DNA from: Primorskyibacter sedentarius
GTDB taxonomy: Bacteria; Pseudomonadota; Alphaproteobacteria; Rhodobacterales; Rhodobacteraceae
DNA length: 64,000 nucleotides
NCBI RefSeq assembly: GCF_004342065.1
Contig: NZ_SLZU01000008.1
Coordinates: forward strand, 62,001-126,000
Reading direction: 5' to 3'
Shown: positions 7,807 through 17,261 of the stretch, piece after piece
How the letters are laid out: the number at the start of each line of letters is the position of its first letter
How positions within the stretch are numbered: position 1 is the stretch's first letter
Program-made: the position numbers and the translations under genes
Notes under the pieces: model-generated
Told to the model about the DNA's origin: nothing
Databases searched by the model: none
The model's input: only the letters and a program-made list of their open reading frames with translations

Positions 7807-10500
7807 GTGCAAATTGAGACGAGCGACGCTGCCGACAATTCCCAGACCATTTACAGCCTGACAGTGGGCGACAGGTTCGACGGAAATATCGGGGACACAT
7901 ACGATATCGACTGGATCGCCGTCGATCTGGTGGCAGGCACAGAATATTTCTTCTCACTTGATGAAACGCTGCCTGTCGCTGGGTTTGACGCCTATTTCTA
8001 TCTCAGCGAGTCCGACGGCTCCGTGACATCGGCCATTTATGACGAGTTTGAAAACGTGATGGTCTTCTCTCCGACCAGCTCGGACAGGTATTTTCTGGAC
8101 ATCTCTGCTTTCACGACCGGCGATTACGCAATCGAAATGGCCGTGGATGATATGCCCGGCAACGCGACGACGCCAGCAACTCTGACACCTGACACCACGG
8201 TCACAGGCGTGCTCCAGTATACTGATGACAAGGACTGGATCGCTGTCGACCTTGAGGCGGGCCGCACCTACTTCTTCTCGCTCGATGACACTTTGCCGGT
8301 CGCGCCCATCGACAGCGAGCTCTCCGTCAAGACGCCGAATGGCGCCGGCACCGCCGCCACTTACGACCAGTATTACAATGTGCTGACCTATAGCCCTACA
8401 GTCACGGGCAGACACTTCGTAGAGGTGACATCCTCTTTCGCGACCGGTGGTTTCGCAGTCAGCATGGGCGTGGACGATCTGCCCGGCGACACGACCACCC
8501 CCGCAACCATCGCGGTCGGGGAAACGTTTCAGGGCAATGTTGACTATCCCGAAGACACGGATTGGATTGCCGTCGATCTGGTGGCCGGGACAGAGTATAT
8601 CTTCTCACTCAACCCGGATCTTCCGGTGTCCGGCATTGACGCCTCGTTCTACCTGATGCGCCCCAACGGCGTGACAACTGCGGACTCGATCGACAGCTAT
8701 TATGACGCGATCATCTACAATCCGGACAGCTCTGGGACCTACTACCTCGCTGTAAGCTCCTATCTCGAAACCGGCGCATACGAGATCCAGATGGCCACCG
8801 ACGTGCCCGCGGGAACCAACTCCACGGCCGTTGTGATCCCGGGCGAGGTCTATGAGGGCACTTACGACTATCAAGGCGATGAGGATTGGATCGGGATCGA
8901 CCTTGAATATGGCAAGACCTACGCGATCCGCATTACCGGCGTGGACGCGCCGGATCCGGAATACGTCGCGCTCTATTCCGATGAGTATTCGCAAGCCGCC
9001 TATCTGGACCCCTACGCCGATCCGCCCAATGACGAATACCTGATCTACACGGTCGCAGGCACGACCGGGCGGCATTGGATTGCGGTCTATGACGAATACA
9101 TCACGGGCGAGGGCGGCTACCAGATAGAGGTCATGCTGGATACGGCCAACAGCCAGGCTACGCAGCAAACCCTGTCCGATGACACGCCATTCGTCGACTC
9201 CCTCGACTACACGGCCGACAGTGACTGGTCCGCGATGTCGCTGAAACGCGGAGAGATCGCCGTCCTCACGCTCAGCCGCGCCGGTGCCGGGCCATCCATG
9301 ACCATGAAAACGATCGAGAACGGCGACGAGTACGACTCCGCCGAGGTGTCGACCTCGGATGCCGAAGTCAGCCTTCTGACCGCCCGGCTCGGATCTTACC
9401 CGATGTTCCTCGACGTCTCGGCTGACTATGACCCCGTGGGCGCGTTCACCGTCACCCAGACCACTTTGGGCCGCATTGCGTTTGGCGACTACGGAAGCAG
9501 CCGGATTGTCCTGCAGGATCTGACGCAGGATGCCTGGATCGATCTGCGCGGCTTTGGCGCCCCCCGTCTTAACATCGACGGTTTGGGTGATTTGCAACTC
9601 ACTGAATACCAATACCTGCCCGGCATCACCGGCGCCACGACCGGTGCGGGCGATGATGTGCTGATCGGCGGCTACGCTGATGAACGCTTTTTCGCCGGGG
9701 CGGGCAATGACAGCGTGTTTGGCCTCTTCGGTCAGGACAGCATTGATGGCGGCGCTGGAGATGACAGCATCCGCGGCGGCGACGGAAACGACCGGCTCGT
9801 TGGTGGCACAGGTGATGACACGGTCGAGGGCGGTTCGGGTAACGACAGCACCTTCGGAGCTGCAGGAAATGACCTGCTCAGTGGCGAGCGCGGCGCGGAT
9901 TGGCTTCAGGGCGGCGCAGGCGATGACACTGTAGGTGGCGGCGCCGGGAACGATACGCTGTTCGGCGGCGAGGGCGCGGACCTGTTGGCCGGTAACACGG
10001 CAAATGACCTGTTGAAGGCCGGCGACGGGGACGACACGCTGCAAGGCGGCTCGGGCCAGGATATGCTTTACGGCGAAGACGGCAATGACAGGCTGGTCGC
10101 TGGCGGCGCGCGCGACATCCTGGCCGGCGGCGCAGGGTCGGACGACCTCTTTGGCGGCGGCGGCGATGATTTCCTGAACGCAGGTGGCGGGTTCGACAGC
10201 GTCGAAGGTGGCGCCGGGGCCGACGCGTTCTATCACGCGGGCGTCAAGAGCCATGGCCGGGACTGGATCCGCGATTTCAACTCTGGCGAAGGGGACAGGC
10301 TCGTCTTCGGTGGCACTGCGGTGGCCGGCGATTTCGTCGTCCAGTACAGCACATCCTCCGGGCCGGGCGCGGCAAGCATTGACGAGGCTTTCATCCGCTA
10401 CCTACCCACCCGCCAGATTCTGTGGACATTGCAGGACGGCGCTGACCTGACAGAGATCTCGATGCAGGTCGGGACGGAAGTGTTCGACCTACTTGGTTAA
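7807..10500 (+). CDS. PPC-like repeat and RTX calcium-binding protein, likely type I secreted
   Basis: An 897-residue acidic protein with two repeat zones. Residues about 10-500 hold five PPC-like beta domains of about 108-113 residues. Each carries a D-x-D-W-x-A-x-x-L core (DIDWIAVDL near 33, DKDWIAVDL 141, DTDWIAVDL 250, DEDWIGIDL 358, and a diverged DSDWSAMSL 471). From about 613 to 810 come roughly twenty GGxGxDxLx nonapeptides, the calcium-binding RTX roll, ending in an RDWIRDFNSGEGDRLVF segment typical of type I secretion substrates. There is no Sec signal, which fits ABC-type secretion; no exporter genes are nearby. GTG start with AAGGA eight bases upstream. No peptidase or hydrolase domain is visible, so an adhesin or surface-binding role is inferred. 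Confidence 0.85.
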   Translation: MQIETSDAADNSQTIYSLTVGDRFDGNIGDTYDIDWIAVDLVAGTEYFFSLDETLPVAGFDAYFYLSESDGSVTSAIYDEFENVMVFSPTSSDRYFLDISAFTTGDYAIEMAVDDMPGNATTPATLTPDTTVTGVLQYTDDKDWIAVDLEAGRTYFFSLDDTLPVAPIDSELSVKTPNGAGTAATYDQYYNVLTYSPTVTGRHFVEVTSSFATGGFAVSMGVDDLPGDTTTPATIAVGETFQGNVDYPEDTDWIAVDLVAGTEYIFSLNPDLPVSGIDASFYLMRPNGVTTADSIDSYYDAIIYNPDSSGTYYLAVSSYLETGAYEIQMATDVPAGTNSTAVVIPGEVYEGTYDYQGDEDWIGIDLEYGKTYAIRITGVDAPDPEYVALYSDEYSQAAYLDPYADPPNDEYLIYTVAGTTGRHWIAVYDEYITGEGGYQIEVMLDTANSQATQQTLSDDTPFVDSLDYTADSDWSAMSLKRGEIAVLTLSRAGAGPSMTMKTIENGDEYDSAEVSTSDAEVSLLTARLGSYPMFLDVSADYDPVGAFTVTQTTLGRIAFGDYGSSRIVLQDLTQDAWIDLRGFGAPRLNIDGLGDLQLTEYQYLPGITGATTGAGDDVLIGGYADERFFAGAGNDSVFGLFGQDSIDGGAGDDSIRGGDGNDRLVGGTGDDTVEGGSGNDSTFGAAGNDLLSGERGADWLQGGAGDDTVGGGAGNDTLFGGEGADLLAGNTANDLLKAGDGDDTLQGGSGQDMLYGEDGNDRLVAGGARDILAGGAGSDDLFGGGGDDFLNAGGGFDSVEGGAGADAFYHAGVKSHGRDWIRDFNSGEGDRLVFGGTAVAGDFVVQYSTSSGPGAASIDEAFIRYLPTRQILWTLQDGADLTEISMQVGTEVFDLLG

Positions 10501-10531
10501 TGGCTGCAAAAACCGCTGATCCACCGTCAGT

Positions 10532-10560
10532 CGGTCGGCAGATGTGCCGACCGTCTATTT
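10532..10560 (+). terminator. Hairpin after RTX gene
   Basis: CGGTCGGCA and TGCCGACCG form a perfect 9-bp stem with a GATG loop, followed by the short T-rich TCTATTT. Placed 30 bases after the RTX stop codon, it probably ends that transcript, though the T-tract is weak. Confidence 0.6.
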
Positions 10561-10639
10561 CCGCGATGGAACGCTCCGCCGGTTTTGCTTCCTGCTCCGA
10601 ACACGGTAAGGCTAAGCCGACGATCAGGGGACGCAATTC

Positions 10640-11863
10640 ATGGACATCAGGACAAAATTCGCAAAGCTCGGCACACGATTTGCGCCCGGGCAAGAGGTCC
10701 GACTGGAAGCTGCTGCGCCAGACCGCGAGCGGATGGAGCCCCTGCCCGGAACCCCGGTGGACTTTTCTCATGGCGATGTCGATGCGCATCCGCCGACCCC
10801 GGGTGCGTTCGAGGCTTTCGCTGCCGCTGTCGAGACCGGCGGCGCGCAGGCCTATACGGAATATCGCGGCTCTGCCCCGATCCGCGAGGCGCTCGCCGAA
10901 CGTCTGACCCGGTTTGCCGGCGCGCCTGTCGATGCGCAGGACGGGCTGATCATCACACCCGGCACGCAAGGCGCGTTGTTCCTGGCTGTTGCGGCGACAG
11001 TCACCGTCGGGGACAAGGTGGCCATCGTCCAGCCGGATTACTTCGCCAATCGCAAGCTGGTGGAGTTCTTTGAGGGCGAGATCGTGCCCGTGCAAATGCA
11101 CTATGCTGGTGCCACTGACAGCGCCGGGCTGGACCTCGACCAGCTTGAGGAGGCCTTTCGCGCCGGTGCCAGGATGTTCCTGTTCTCCAACCCGAACAAC
11201 CCGGCTGGTGTGGTCTACTCGGCCGCCGAAATCGCGCAGATCGCGGCACTGGCCGCCCGCTACGACGCCACGGTGATCGTCGATCAGCTCTATTCGCGTC
11301 TGCGCTATTCCGGCGTGCCTTACACCCATTTGCGCGCGCAGGACATCGCCCCCGGGAACGTCGTCACCATCATGGGACCGTCAAAGACGGAATCGCTGTC
11401 CGGGTACCGGCTGGGCGTGGCCTTTGGCGGGGCTGAAATCATCGACCGGATGGAAAAGCTGCAAGCCATCGTATCGCTTAGGGCGGCGGGCTATTCCCAA
11501 GCCGTGCTGCAGACGTGGTTCGCGGAATCGGAGGGCTGGATGGAGCGCCGCATTGCCGCACATCAGGCAATTCGCGACGATCTGGTGGCGCTGTTCCGGT
11601 CCATCGAAGGCTGTTCCGTACGCCTGCCCGGTGCTGGCAGCTATCTCTTCCCGGAGCTCCCACCCTTGACGATCTCCCCTGTCGATTTCGTCACGGCGCT
11701 GCGGGAACAGGCCGGAGTCACCGTCACGCCGGGCACTGAATTCAGCCCCCATGCGGCGCGCAGTATCCGCCTGAACTTCTCGCAGGATCACGCAGCCGCT
11801 GTCGCCGCCGTGACGCGACTGGCCACGCTCGTCGAAAGGTACCGGTTTACGGGACGAACCTGA
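10640..11863 (+). CDS. Class I/II pyridoxal-phosphate aminotransferase
   Basis: PLP enzyme of fold type I, 407 residues, typical length. Visible motifs are TPGTQGALF (cofactor phosphate contact), FSNPNNPAG (183-190, substrate and PLP contact), IVDQLYSRLRY (Asp to the pyridine ring), and GPSKTESLSGYRLG with Lys249 as the Schiff-base lysine. A C-terminal arginine in RSIRLNFS would bind the substrate carboxylate. Start ATG at 10640 has AGGGGA eight bases upstream. It stands between the RTX gene and the convergent AraC regulator and has no operon partner, so the amino donor and acceptor are not deducible. Confidence 0.88.
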   Translation: MDIRTKFAKLGTRFAPGQEVRLEAAAPDRERMEPLPGTPVDFSHGDVDAHPPTPGAFEAFAAAVETGGAQAYTEYRGSAPIREALAERLTRFAGAPVDAQDGLIITPGTQGALFLAVAATVTVGDKVAIVQPDYFANRKLVEFFEGEIVPVQMHYAGATDSAGLDLDQLEEAFRAGARMFLFSNPNNPAGVVYSAAEIAQIAALAARYDATVIVDQLYSRLRYSGVPYTHLRAQDIAPGNVVTIMGPSKTESLSGYRLGVAFGGAEIIDRMEKLQAIVSLRAAGYSQAVLQTWFAESEGWMERRIAAHQAIRDDLVALFRSIEGCSVRLPGAGSYLFPELPPLTISPVDFVTALREQAGVTVTPGTEFSPHAARSIRLNFSQDHAAAVAAVTRLATLVERYRFTGRT

Positions 11864-11907
11864 CCGTCCCGCCCGGTCCGCACGATACAGTTCAAATAGC
11901 GAGCCAG

Positions 11908-12771
11908 TCAGTTGGTGCCGTCACTCTCCGGCTTTTCGCGATAGGATAGCGGGCTTGAGCCGATGAAGCGTTTGAACATGCGACTGAAATAATACGGGTC
12001 CGCGTAGCCAAGCTCGGCGGCGACGGCCTTGACCGTCAGCCCCATTCCCAGCCGGCTTGCGGCAAATTCCATCCGCTTGAGCTCGCGAAATTTGTTGGGC
12101 GTCAGGCCCATGCGCTCTTTGAAGGCACGGCGGAAGTAGTCGCGATTATAGGGCAGCTTGGCCAGTGCTTCCTCGACACCCGATCCCACGGGATCCGCCG
12201 ACAGGCGCGATGCGACAAGCATGATCTGAACGGAAAGCTGGTCCTGCGTGTCCGGCACATCTTCGGGTCGTTGCCACGCAATGAACGCAGTCTCGATGAA
12301 CGCGAGCAGGATAATCATGAACTGGTGATGCTGTAGCAGCGTCGTCGTGCCGGTGGGGGCCGTTTCGCGGTAATTGCGAACGATCGGCCCGTTGAAGCCC
12401 CAGTCCGGCAGGCGCACGGATCGTTTCAGCAAAAGCTGTTTCAACAGGTCGCCGCGACCGAACAATTCCATCGCGAAATGCTGGGCTATCCCGGTGTAGC
12501 GGTCTGTTCCTTCGCCGCGCATGCCGCGAAACCGCGTATATGCCGGTATCAGCATCGCATCACCGGGGTTCAGCACCACCCGCTCATCGTCATCCCCGAC
12601 ACGGTAAACGCCCTGCCCCGACAGGCAGACGATCAGGTCATTCACCGGGTTCACTTTATCTATGCTCCAGGCCTGACCATGATCCATCTTGATGGTTGGA
12701 CGCGCGAGTCGCAAAGACATGGAGCGCATCGGAATATGCGAAAGAGAAGAATGTTCGGTTTCGTCCATCAT
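11908..12771 (-). CDS. AraC-family transcriptional regulator
   Basis: A 287-residue regulator with an N-terminal cupin-like sensor (residues about 25-100; GVYRVGDDDERVVLNPGDAM). The C-terminal double helix-turn-helix covers about 185-280, with VKAVAAELGYADPYYFSRMF and the RxxFKxRMGLTPNKF segment. It is divergent from the sugar ABC/GH28/GH105 operon and is therefore the likely activator of that operon, sensing an imported pectin fragment. The start is the first of two adjacent ATGs; no clear ribosome site. Its C-terminus converges on the aminotransferase gene. Confidence 0.9.
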   Translation of the reverse strand: MMDETEHSSLSHIPMRSMSLRLARPTIKMDHGQAWSIDKVNPVNDLIVCLSGQGVYRVGDDDERVVLNPGDAMLIPAYTRFRGMRGEGTDRYTGIAQHFAMELFGRGDLLKQLLLKRSVRLPDWGFNGPIVRNYRETAPTGTTTLLQHHQFMIILLAFIETAFIAWQRPEDVPDTQDQLSVQIMLVASRLSADPVGSGVEEALAKLPYNRDYFRRAFKERMGLTPNKFRELKRMEFAASRLGMGLTVKAVAAELGYADPYYFSRMFKRFIGSSPLSYREKPESDGTN

Positions 12772-12831
12772 TTTATGTGGTTAGCACCATCCCAATTTGC
12801 CGTCGAGCCGTTAACATCTTCAAAGCAAGGT

Positions 12832-12891
12832 CTGAAACGTCGTTTTGGGCTCTTGCCGCTGCACAAGGGGGGATCGGAGGGAACGTTTCAG
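12832..12891. promoter_or_regulatory. Inverted repeat between AraC gene and sugar ABC operon
   Basis: CTGAAACGT (12832-12840) and ACGTTTCAG (12883-12891) are perfect 9-base inverted copies 42 bases apart in the divergent promoter region. A second inverted pair, TCGTTTTG (12840-12847) and CAAAACGA (12924-12931), lies partly within it. Paired sites over this distance would suit an AraC-type regulator, but the function is inferred. Confidence 0.4.
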
Positions 12892-13042
12892 CGTGCCTTC
12901 CGCCAAGTAATGAACAATTTGGACAAAACGACAAAAGGTCAGTTCAGCAGCCGATATTCGGGCAGCACTGCCGCATTTGTGACGGTCGCAGCGATGCCGG
13001 ATGCGGCTCCGTCTTCAAATGCCGTCCGCGCAGGGCACCATC

Positions 13043-13927
13043 ATGGGTGGTGACAGCAAGTTTCTTGGCCTTTGGTACGTCGCACCCTATGCGATCGGGC
13101 TGATCCTGTTCACGGCATTCCCCTTTGTCGCGTCCTTCTATCTCAGCTTCACCGACTATAACCTTCTCAGCTCTCCTGAATGGGTGGGGACGGCCAATTA
13201 CGAAAAGCTGTTCACGCGGGACCGGACGTTTGACAAGTCCCTGAAGGTGACGCTGGCCTATGTCTTCATGACGGTGCCGATCAAGCTGGCCTTTGCCTTG
13301 TTCATCGCCGTGGTTCTGAACTACCGCCTGCGCGGAATCGGGCTCTTTCGCACGGCCTATTACGTCCCCTCCATCCTTGGCGGCTCAATCGCCATCGCGG
13401 TGCTGTGGCGGTACATGTTCGCACAATCCGGGCTGATCAACATGATCATCACTGCGCTTGGCGGCGAACCGGTGAACTGGTTCGGTGATCCGCAAAACGC
13501 GCTTTTGACAATCACGCTGCTGCGCTGCTGGCAGTTTGGCTCTGCGATGGTCATCTTCCTGGCCGCGCTTCAATCGGTGGACAAATCGCTCTACGAGGCG
13601 GGATCAATTGACGGTGCAAAGCCGTGGCAACTGTTTCGCTACATCACCCTGCCCCTGATCACGCCGGTGATCTTTTTCAACCTGATCATGCAGACGGTGC
13701 AGGCCTTTCAGGAATTCAACGGCCCCTACATCATCACCGAAGGCGGCCCGCTGAAAAACACCTATCTGCTGCCGCTCTATATCTACGACGAGGCGTTCAA
13801 GAATTTCGACATGGGCTACGCCTCTGCCATCGCCTGGGTGCTCTTTTGCATCATCATGTGCCTGACCCTCCTTGCGTTCTGGACCTCGAAGAAATGGGTC
13901 TACTACGCCGGCGACAAGAGGAACTAG
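13043..13927 (+). CDS. Carbohydrate ABC transporter permease (MalF/UgpA type)
   Basis: Inner-membrane permease of a CUT1 sugar importer, 294 residues, six predicted helices. The first is FLGLWYVAPYAIGLILF. The cytoplasmic EAA loop that docks the ATPase is YEAGSIDGAKPWQLFRYITL. Start ATG at 13043 has AGGG seven bases upstream; an in-frame ATG at 13001 lacks one. First gene of a permease-permease-ATPase-binding protein-GH28-GH105 operon, so the cargo is probably an oligogalacturonide or rhamnogalacturonan fragment. Confidence 0.9.
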   Translation: MGGDSKFLGLWYVAPYAIGLILFTAFPFVASFYLSFTDYNLLSSPEWVGTANYEKLFTRDRTFDKSLKVTLAYVFMTVPIKLAFALFIAVVLNYRLRGIGLFRTAYYVPSILGGSIAIAVLWRYMFAQSGLINMIITALGGEPVNWFGDPQNALLTITLLRCWQFGSAMVIFLAALQSVDKSLYEAGSIDGAKPWQLFRYITLPLITPVIFFNLIMQTVQAFQEFNGPYIITEGGPLKNTYLLPLYIYDEAFKNFDMGYASAIAWVLFCIIMCLTLLAFWTSKKWVYYAGDKRN

Positions 13928-13931
13928 GGCC

Positions 13932-14846
13932 ATGGCTTCAATCTCGGACTTTCCGCAGACCCCGACGCCCCGAAGCGAGCCGCCTTCTGCGCTGGAACTC
14001 AAGCTGCGCAGGCGCACGCGCGTCAGCTCGACAATCCGCTATACATTGCTGATCGTGGTTGGCCTGATCATGATCTACCCGCTGATCTGGCTGATCGGGG
14101 CATCGTTCAAATCCAACTCCGAGATCTTCTCCAGCCCGTGGTTCTGGCCGAAAGAGCCGTCCCTGCAAGGATATGTGGAGGGCTGGAAAACCTCGACACC
14201 CTATACGTTTGCAACCTTCTTCATCAACTCGATGCAGATCGTGATCCCCAAGGTCATCGGCACCGCGATTTCGTGTACCCTTGTGGCCTACGGGTTCGCG
14301 CGGTTCGAATTCCCGGGGAAGAAAATCCTGTTCACCATCCTGATCGCAACGCTTTTGCTGCCCGACGTGGTGACACGCATTCCGCAATATCTGCTGTTTC
14401 GCGAACTTGGATGGCTGGACACCTATCTGCCACTATTCGCACCCGCCTGGCTGGCGGGGGATGCGTTCTTTGTCTTCATGATCATCCAGTTTCTGCGCGC
14501 CATCCCGCGCGAGATGGAAGAGGCCGCCCGCGTGGACGGGGCCAACACCGCGCAGACGCTGCTGTTCATCGTCGTGCCGATCCTGCGTCCGGCGATCATC
14601 TCGGTCTGCCTGTTCCAGTTCATGTGGACGATGAACGATTTCCTCGGGCCGCTGATCTACATCTCCACGGTCGAGAAATACCCCGTCAGCCTGGCGCTGA
14701 AACTGTCGATCGATGCGACCGAGGCGTTCAACTGGAACTCCATTCTCGCCATGACGGTGCTTGCTCTGACCCCCTCGCTGGTCGTGTTCTTCATGGCCCA
14801 AAAATCCTTCATCGAAGGCATCTCTTCCGGAGGCGTAAAGGGCTGA
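13932..14846 (+). CDS. Carbohydrate ABC transporter permease (MalG/UgpE type)
   Basis: Second membrane subunit of the CUT1 importer, 304 residues. A cytoplasmic N-terminus (KLRRRTRVSS) is followed by six helices. The EAA loop reads EEAARVDGANTAQTLLFIVV. Starts four bases after the first permease gene (GAACTAGGGCCATG) and overlaps the ATPase gene in a TGATG junction, so the three subunits are translationally coupled. Confidence 0.9.
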   Translation: MASISDFPQTPTPRSEPPSALELKLRRRTRVSSTIRYTLLIVVGLIMIYPLIWLIGASFKSNSEIFSSPWFWPKEPSLQGYVEGWKTSTPYTFATFFINSMQIVIPKVIGTAISCTLVAYGFARFEFPGKKILFTILIATLLLPDVVTRIPQYLLFRELGWLDTYLPLFAPAWLAGDAFFVFMIIQFLRAIPREMEEAARVDGANTAQTLLFIVVPILRPAIISVCLFQFMWTMNDFLGPLIYISTVEKYPVSLALKLSIDATEAFNWNSILAMTVLALTPSLVVFFMAQKSFIEGISSGGVKG

Positions 14847-15964
14847 TGGCTGAACTCAAACTCAACGCGGTCGAGAAAACATATGGCAACGGGTTCAAGG
14901 CCGTGCACGGCATCGACCTGCATGTCGCCGAGGGCGAATTCATGGTGCTGGTGGGCCCGTCGGGATGCGCCAAATCCACCACGCTGCGGATGATCGCGGG
15001 GCTGGAAACCATCACCGGCGGCGAGGTGCGCATCGGCGATCAGGTGGTGAATGATCTGGTGCCGGGCAAGCGCGGCATTGCGATGGTGTTCCAGAACTAC
15101 GCGCTTTATCCGCATATGAAGGTGCGCCAGAACCTGTCCTTCGGGCTGCGGCTGAAACGCAAACCCAAGGAACAGATCGAACGCTCGACCGCCGAAGTGT
15201 CCGGCGTGCTGGAAATCGAAGAGCTGCTGGACCGGTTGCCAAAGCAACTCTCGGGCGGGCAGGCACAGCGTGTCGCGGTTGGCCGCGCGTTGATCAAACA
15301 GCCAGAGGTGTTCCTGTTCGACGAACCCCTGTCCAATCTGGATGCAAAGCTGCGCGCATCCATGCGGGTGCGGATCACCGATCTGCACAAGCGTTTGCGC
15401 AACGAGGGCCGGCCGGCGACGGTGGTCTACGTCACGCATGATCAGGTCGAAGCCATGACAATGGGCGACCGCATCTGCGTCATGAAAGATGGGCATATCA
15501 TGCAGGTGGCGGACCCGACCACGCTCTATGATCGACCCGCAAACGCCTTCGTGGCCGGCTTTATCGGCATGCCAGAGATGAACCTGGTGCCCGCGGTCCT
15601 GTCCGGCGAATACGGCGCGCAGACCCTGACCCTTGATGGCCAGACGCTGACGGTGGGGCCGGGCCTTGCGCCGCGCCTGTCGCACGGTCCGGGGCCAGTC
15701 ACGCTTGGCGTGCGCCCGCAGCACCTTGACCTCGTGGTCGCAGACAGCCCCGACGCGCTCACCGGCACGATCACCAACCTTGAATTCATGGGGCACGAGG
15801 TGAACCTGCACGCGAAGGTTGGCGACGCCGTTTTCGTCTGCGTTGTCCCGTCAGATCAATTTGACCGAAACCTGCAACGTGGCGACCGCGTGGGCCTGAA
15901 GCCCCGTGTCGAAAAGCTGCATGTTTTTGATGCCGAGACGGGCGAAAACTTCTCGCTCGCGTGA
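14846..15964 (+). CDS. Sugar ABC transporter ATPase (UgpC/MsmK type)
   Basis: Nucleotide-binding subunit, 372 residues, with the C-terminal OB-fold regulatory domain (MOI/TOBE) of CUT1 ATPases from about 240 onward. Walker A is VGPSGCAKSTTL (36-47) with Ala where Gly is usual. Also seen: Q-loop FQNYALYPH, signature LSGGQAQRVAVGRA, Walker B VFLFDEPLSNLDAK, and switch His in YVTHDQVEAM. Overlaps the upstream permease stop by one base. Such ATPases may serve more than one importer. Confidence 0.92.
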   Translation: MAELKLNAVEKTYGNGFKAVHGIDLHVAEGEFMVLVGPSGCAKSTTLRMIAGLETITGGEVRIGDQVVNDLVPGKRGIAMVFQNYALYPHMKVRQNLSFGLRLKRKPKEQIERSTAEVSGVLEIEELLDRLPKQLSGGQAQRVAVGRALIKQPEVFLFDEPLSNLDAKLRASMRVRITDLHKRLRNEGRPATVVYVTHDQVEAMTMGDRICVMKDGHIMQVADPTTLYDRPANAFVAGFIGMPEMNLVPAVLSGEYGAQTLTLDGQTLTVGPGLAPRLSHGPGPVTLGVRPQHLDLVVADSPDALTGTITNLEFMGHEVNLHAKVGDAVFVCVVPSDQFDRNLQRGDRVGLKPRVEKLHVFDAETGENFSLA

Positions 15965-15993
15965 CCAAGATAAAGTTTCAAAGGGAGGAAATA

Positions 15994-17253
15994 ATGAAAC
16001 TTCGTACTCTAAGTCTGGCACTTTGCACCACCGCCATAGCAAGCACTGCCATGGCCGAAGATCTGCGCATGAGCTGGTGGGGCGGCGATAGCCGGCACGC
16101 CGCGACCCAGGCCGCGCTGGAAGTTTGCGGCGCCAAGCATGGCCACACGATCAGCCCCGAATTCACAGGCTGGTCCGGCCATTTCGAAAAGCTGACAACC
16201 CAGATCGCAGGCGGGACAGAGGCCGACCTGATGCAGGTGAACTGGCCGTGGCTGTCATTCTATTCCGCCGATGGCACGGGCCTTGCCGACCTCAACCAGT
16301 TTGCCCAGATCATCGATCTGTCCAACTGGGACGACGCACAGATCGTTGCGGGGTCCATGAACGGCGCGCTCAACGGCCTGCCGATTTCGACGACCGGGCG
16401 CTTGTTCGTGTTCAACACCACGACATGGGCCAAGGCGGGTCTGGATCTGCCCAAGACATGGGACGATCTTATCGCGGCCGGCCCCGTGTTCCGCGAAAAA
16501 CTTGGCGAAGGGTATTACCCGTTCGAGGCCGCAGGCCTTGACGCCGCGCTGATCGTAACCCTGTACGGCACGCAGGCCACCGGAAAACCCCTGATCGATC
16601 CGGCCACAAACGAGCTGACATGGACGAAAGAAGAGCTGGTCAACGCGATCTCTCTTTACAAGACTCTGGTCGACAACCACGTCATCGAAGGCTGGCAGGA
16701 TCGCGCGGCGGACGGCAATGTCCCGCTCCATGAAAACCCCGAATGGTCGCAAGGGATGATCGCGGGGACATATCAATGGGATTCCACCTATTTCAAGATT
16801 TCCGACCCGCTGGAAGACGGTCAGGAACTTGCCTATGTGGACCTGCTGACGCAGGACGGCCAAAAAACGCCGGGCATCTACCGCAAGGCCTCGATGGTGT
16901 TTTCCATCTCTGCCAATTCCGAAAAGCAGGAAGCGGCGGCACAGATACTGAACTGCCTGTTGAACGAACCCGAAGGCGTTTCGGCCCTGGGCACGACGCG
17001 CGGCGTTCCGGCGTCCCGCACCGCCCGCGAACAGCTGTCAGAAGCCGACGCCATTCAGCCCATTCAGGTCGAGGCGCAGAAAAAGGTGATCGATGCCGAA
17101 GGCCCGGCCATTCACCCGATGATGGAGTTCCCATCCGTGCGGGCGGCATTGCAGGACAATCTTGAGCTCTTTGCCTATGGCGAAGTCGATGCGACAGAAG
17201 CCGCTGACGAGATGATCCTGGCGATCAACGAAGCGCTCGAAGACATCAAGTAA
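15994..17253 (+). CDS. Extracellular sugar-binding protein of CUT1 importer
   Basis: Periplasmic solute-binding protein, family 1, 419 residues. A Sec signal peptide, MKLRTLSLALCTTAIASTAMA, is cleaved before EDLRMSWWGG. A mature-domain hallmark is TGWSGHFEKLTTQIAGGTEAD followed by LMQVNWPWL. ATG at 15994 is preferred because GGGAGG lies seven bases upstream. The gene is last of the four transporter genes, not first as is more usual. A strong GC hairpin follows it at 17262-17290 and may protect its message. Cargo by context: unsaturated pectin oligomers. Confidence 0.9.
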   Translation: MKLRTLSLALCTTAIASTAMAEDLRMSWWGGDSRHAATQAALEVCGAKHGHTISPEFTGWSGHFEKLTTQIAGGTEADLMQVNWPWLSFYSADGTGLADLNQFAQIIDLSNWDDAQIVAGSMNGALNGLPISTTGRLFVFNTTTWAKAGLDLPKTWDDLIAAGPVFREKLGEGYYPFEAAGLDAALIVTLYGTQATGKPLIDPATNELTWTKEELVNAISLYKTLVDNHVIEGWQDRAADGNVPLHENPEWSQGMIAGTYQWDSTYFKISDPLEDGQELAYVDLLTQDGQKTPGIYRKASMVFSISANSEKQEAAAQILNCLLNEPEGVSALGTTRGVPASRTAREQLSEADAIQPIQVEAQKKVIDAEGPAIHPMMEFPSVRAALQDNLELFAYGEVDATEAADEMILAINEALEDIK

Positions 17254-17261
17254 CTCAAATG

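Noticed and set aside
6075-7850. A 591-codon open frame on the minus strand opposite the sulfatase
   Set aside because: The plus strand carries a complete sulfatase with its active-site motifs. The antisense frame has the His/Arg/Gly-rich composition of a GC-rich shadow and no recognisable domain.
9640-10230. Short tandem repeats that could suggest a CRISPR array
   Set aside because: The repeats are in frame and encode RTX nonapeptides without unique spacers of constant length.
8605-10254. A 549-codon minus frame opposite the RTX protein
   Set aside because: Its regular Val/Ala pattern is the mirror of the RTX nonapeptide coding on the plus strand.
11851-11870. Hairpin GGGACG/CGTCCC at the aminotransferase stop
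   Set aside because: Six-pair stem overlapping the coding end, without a T-tract; too weak to call a terminator.
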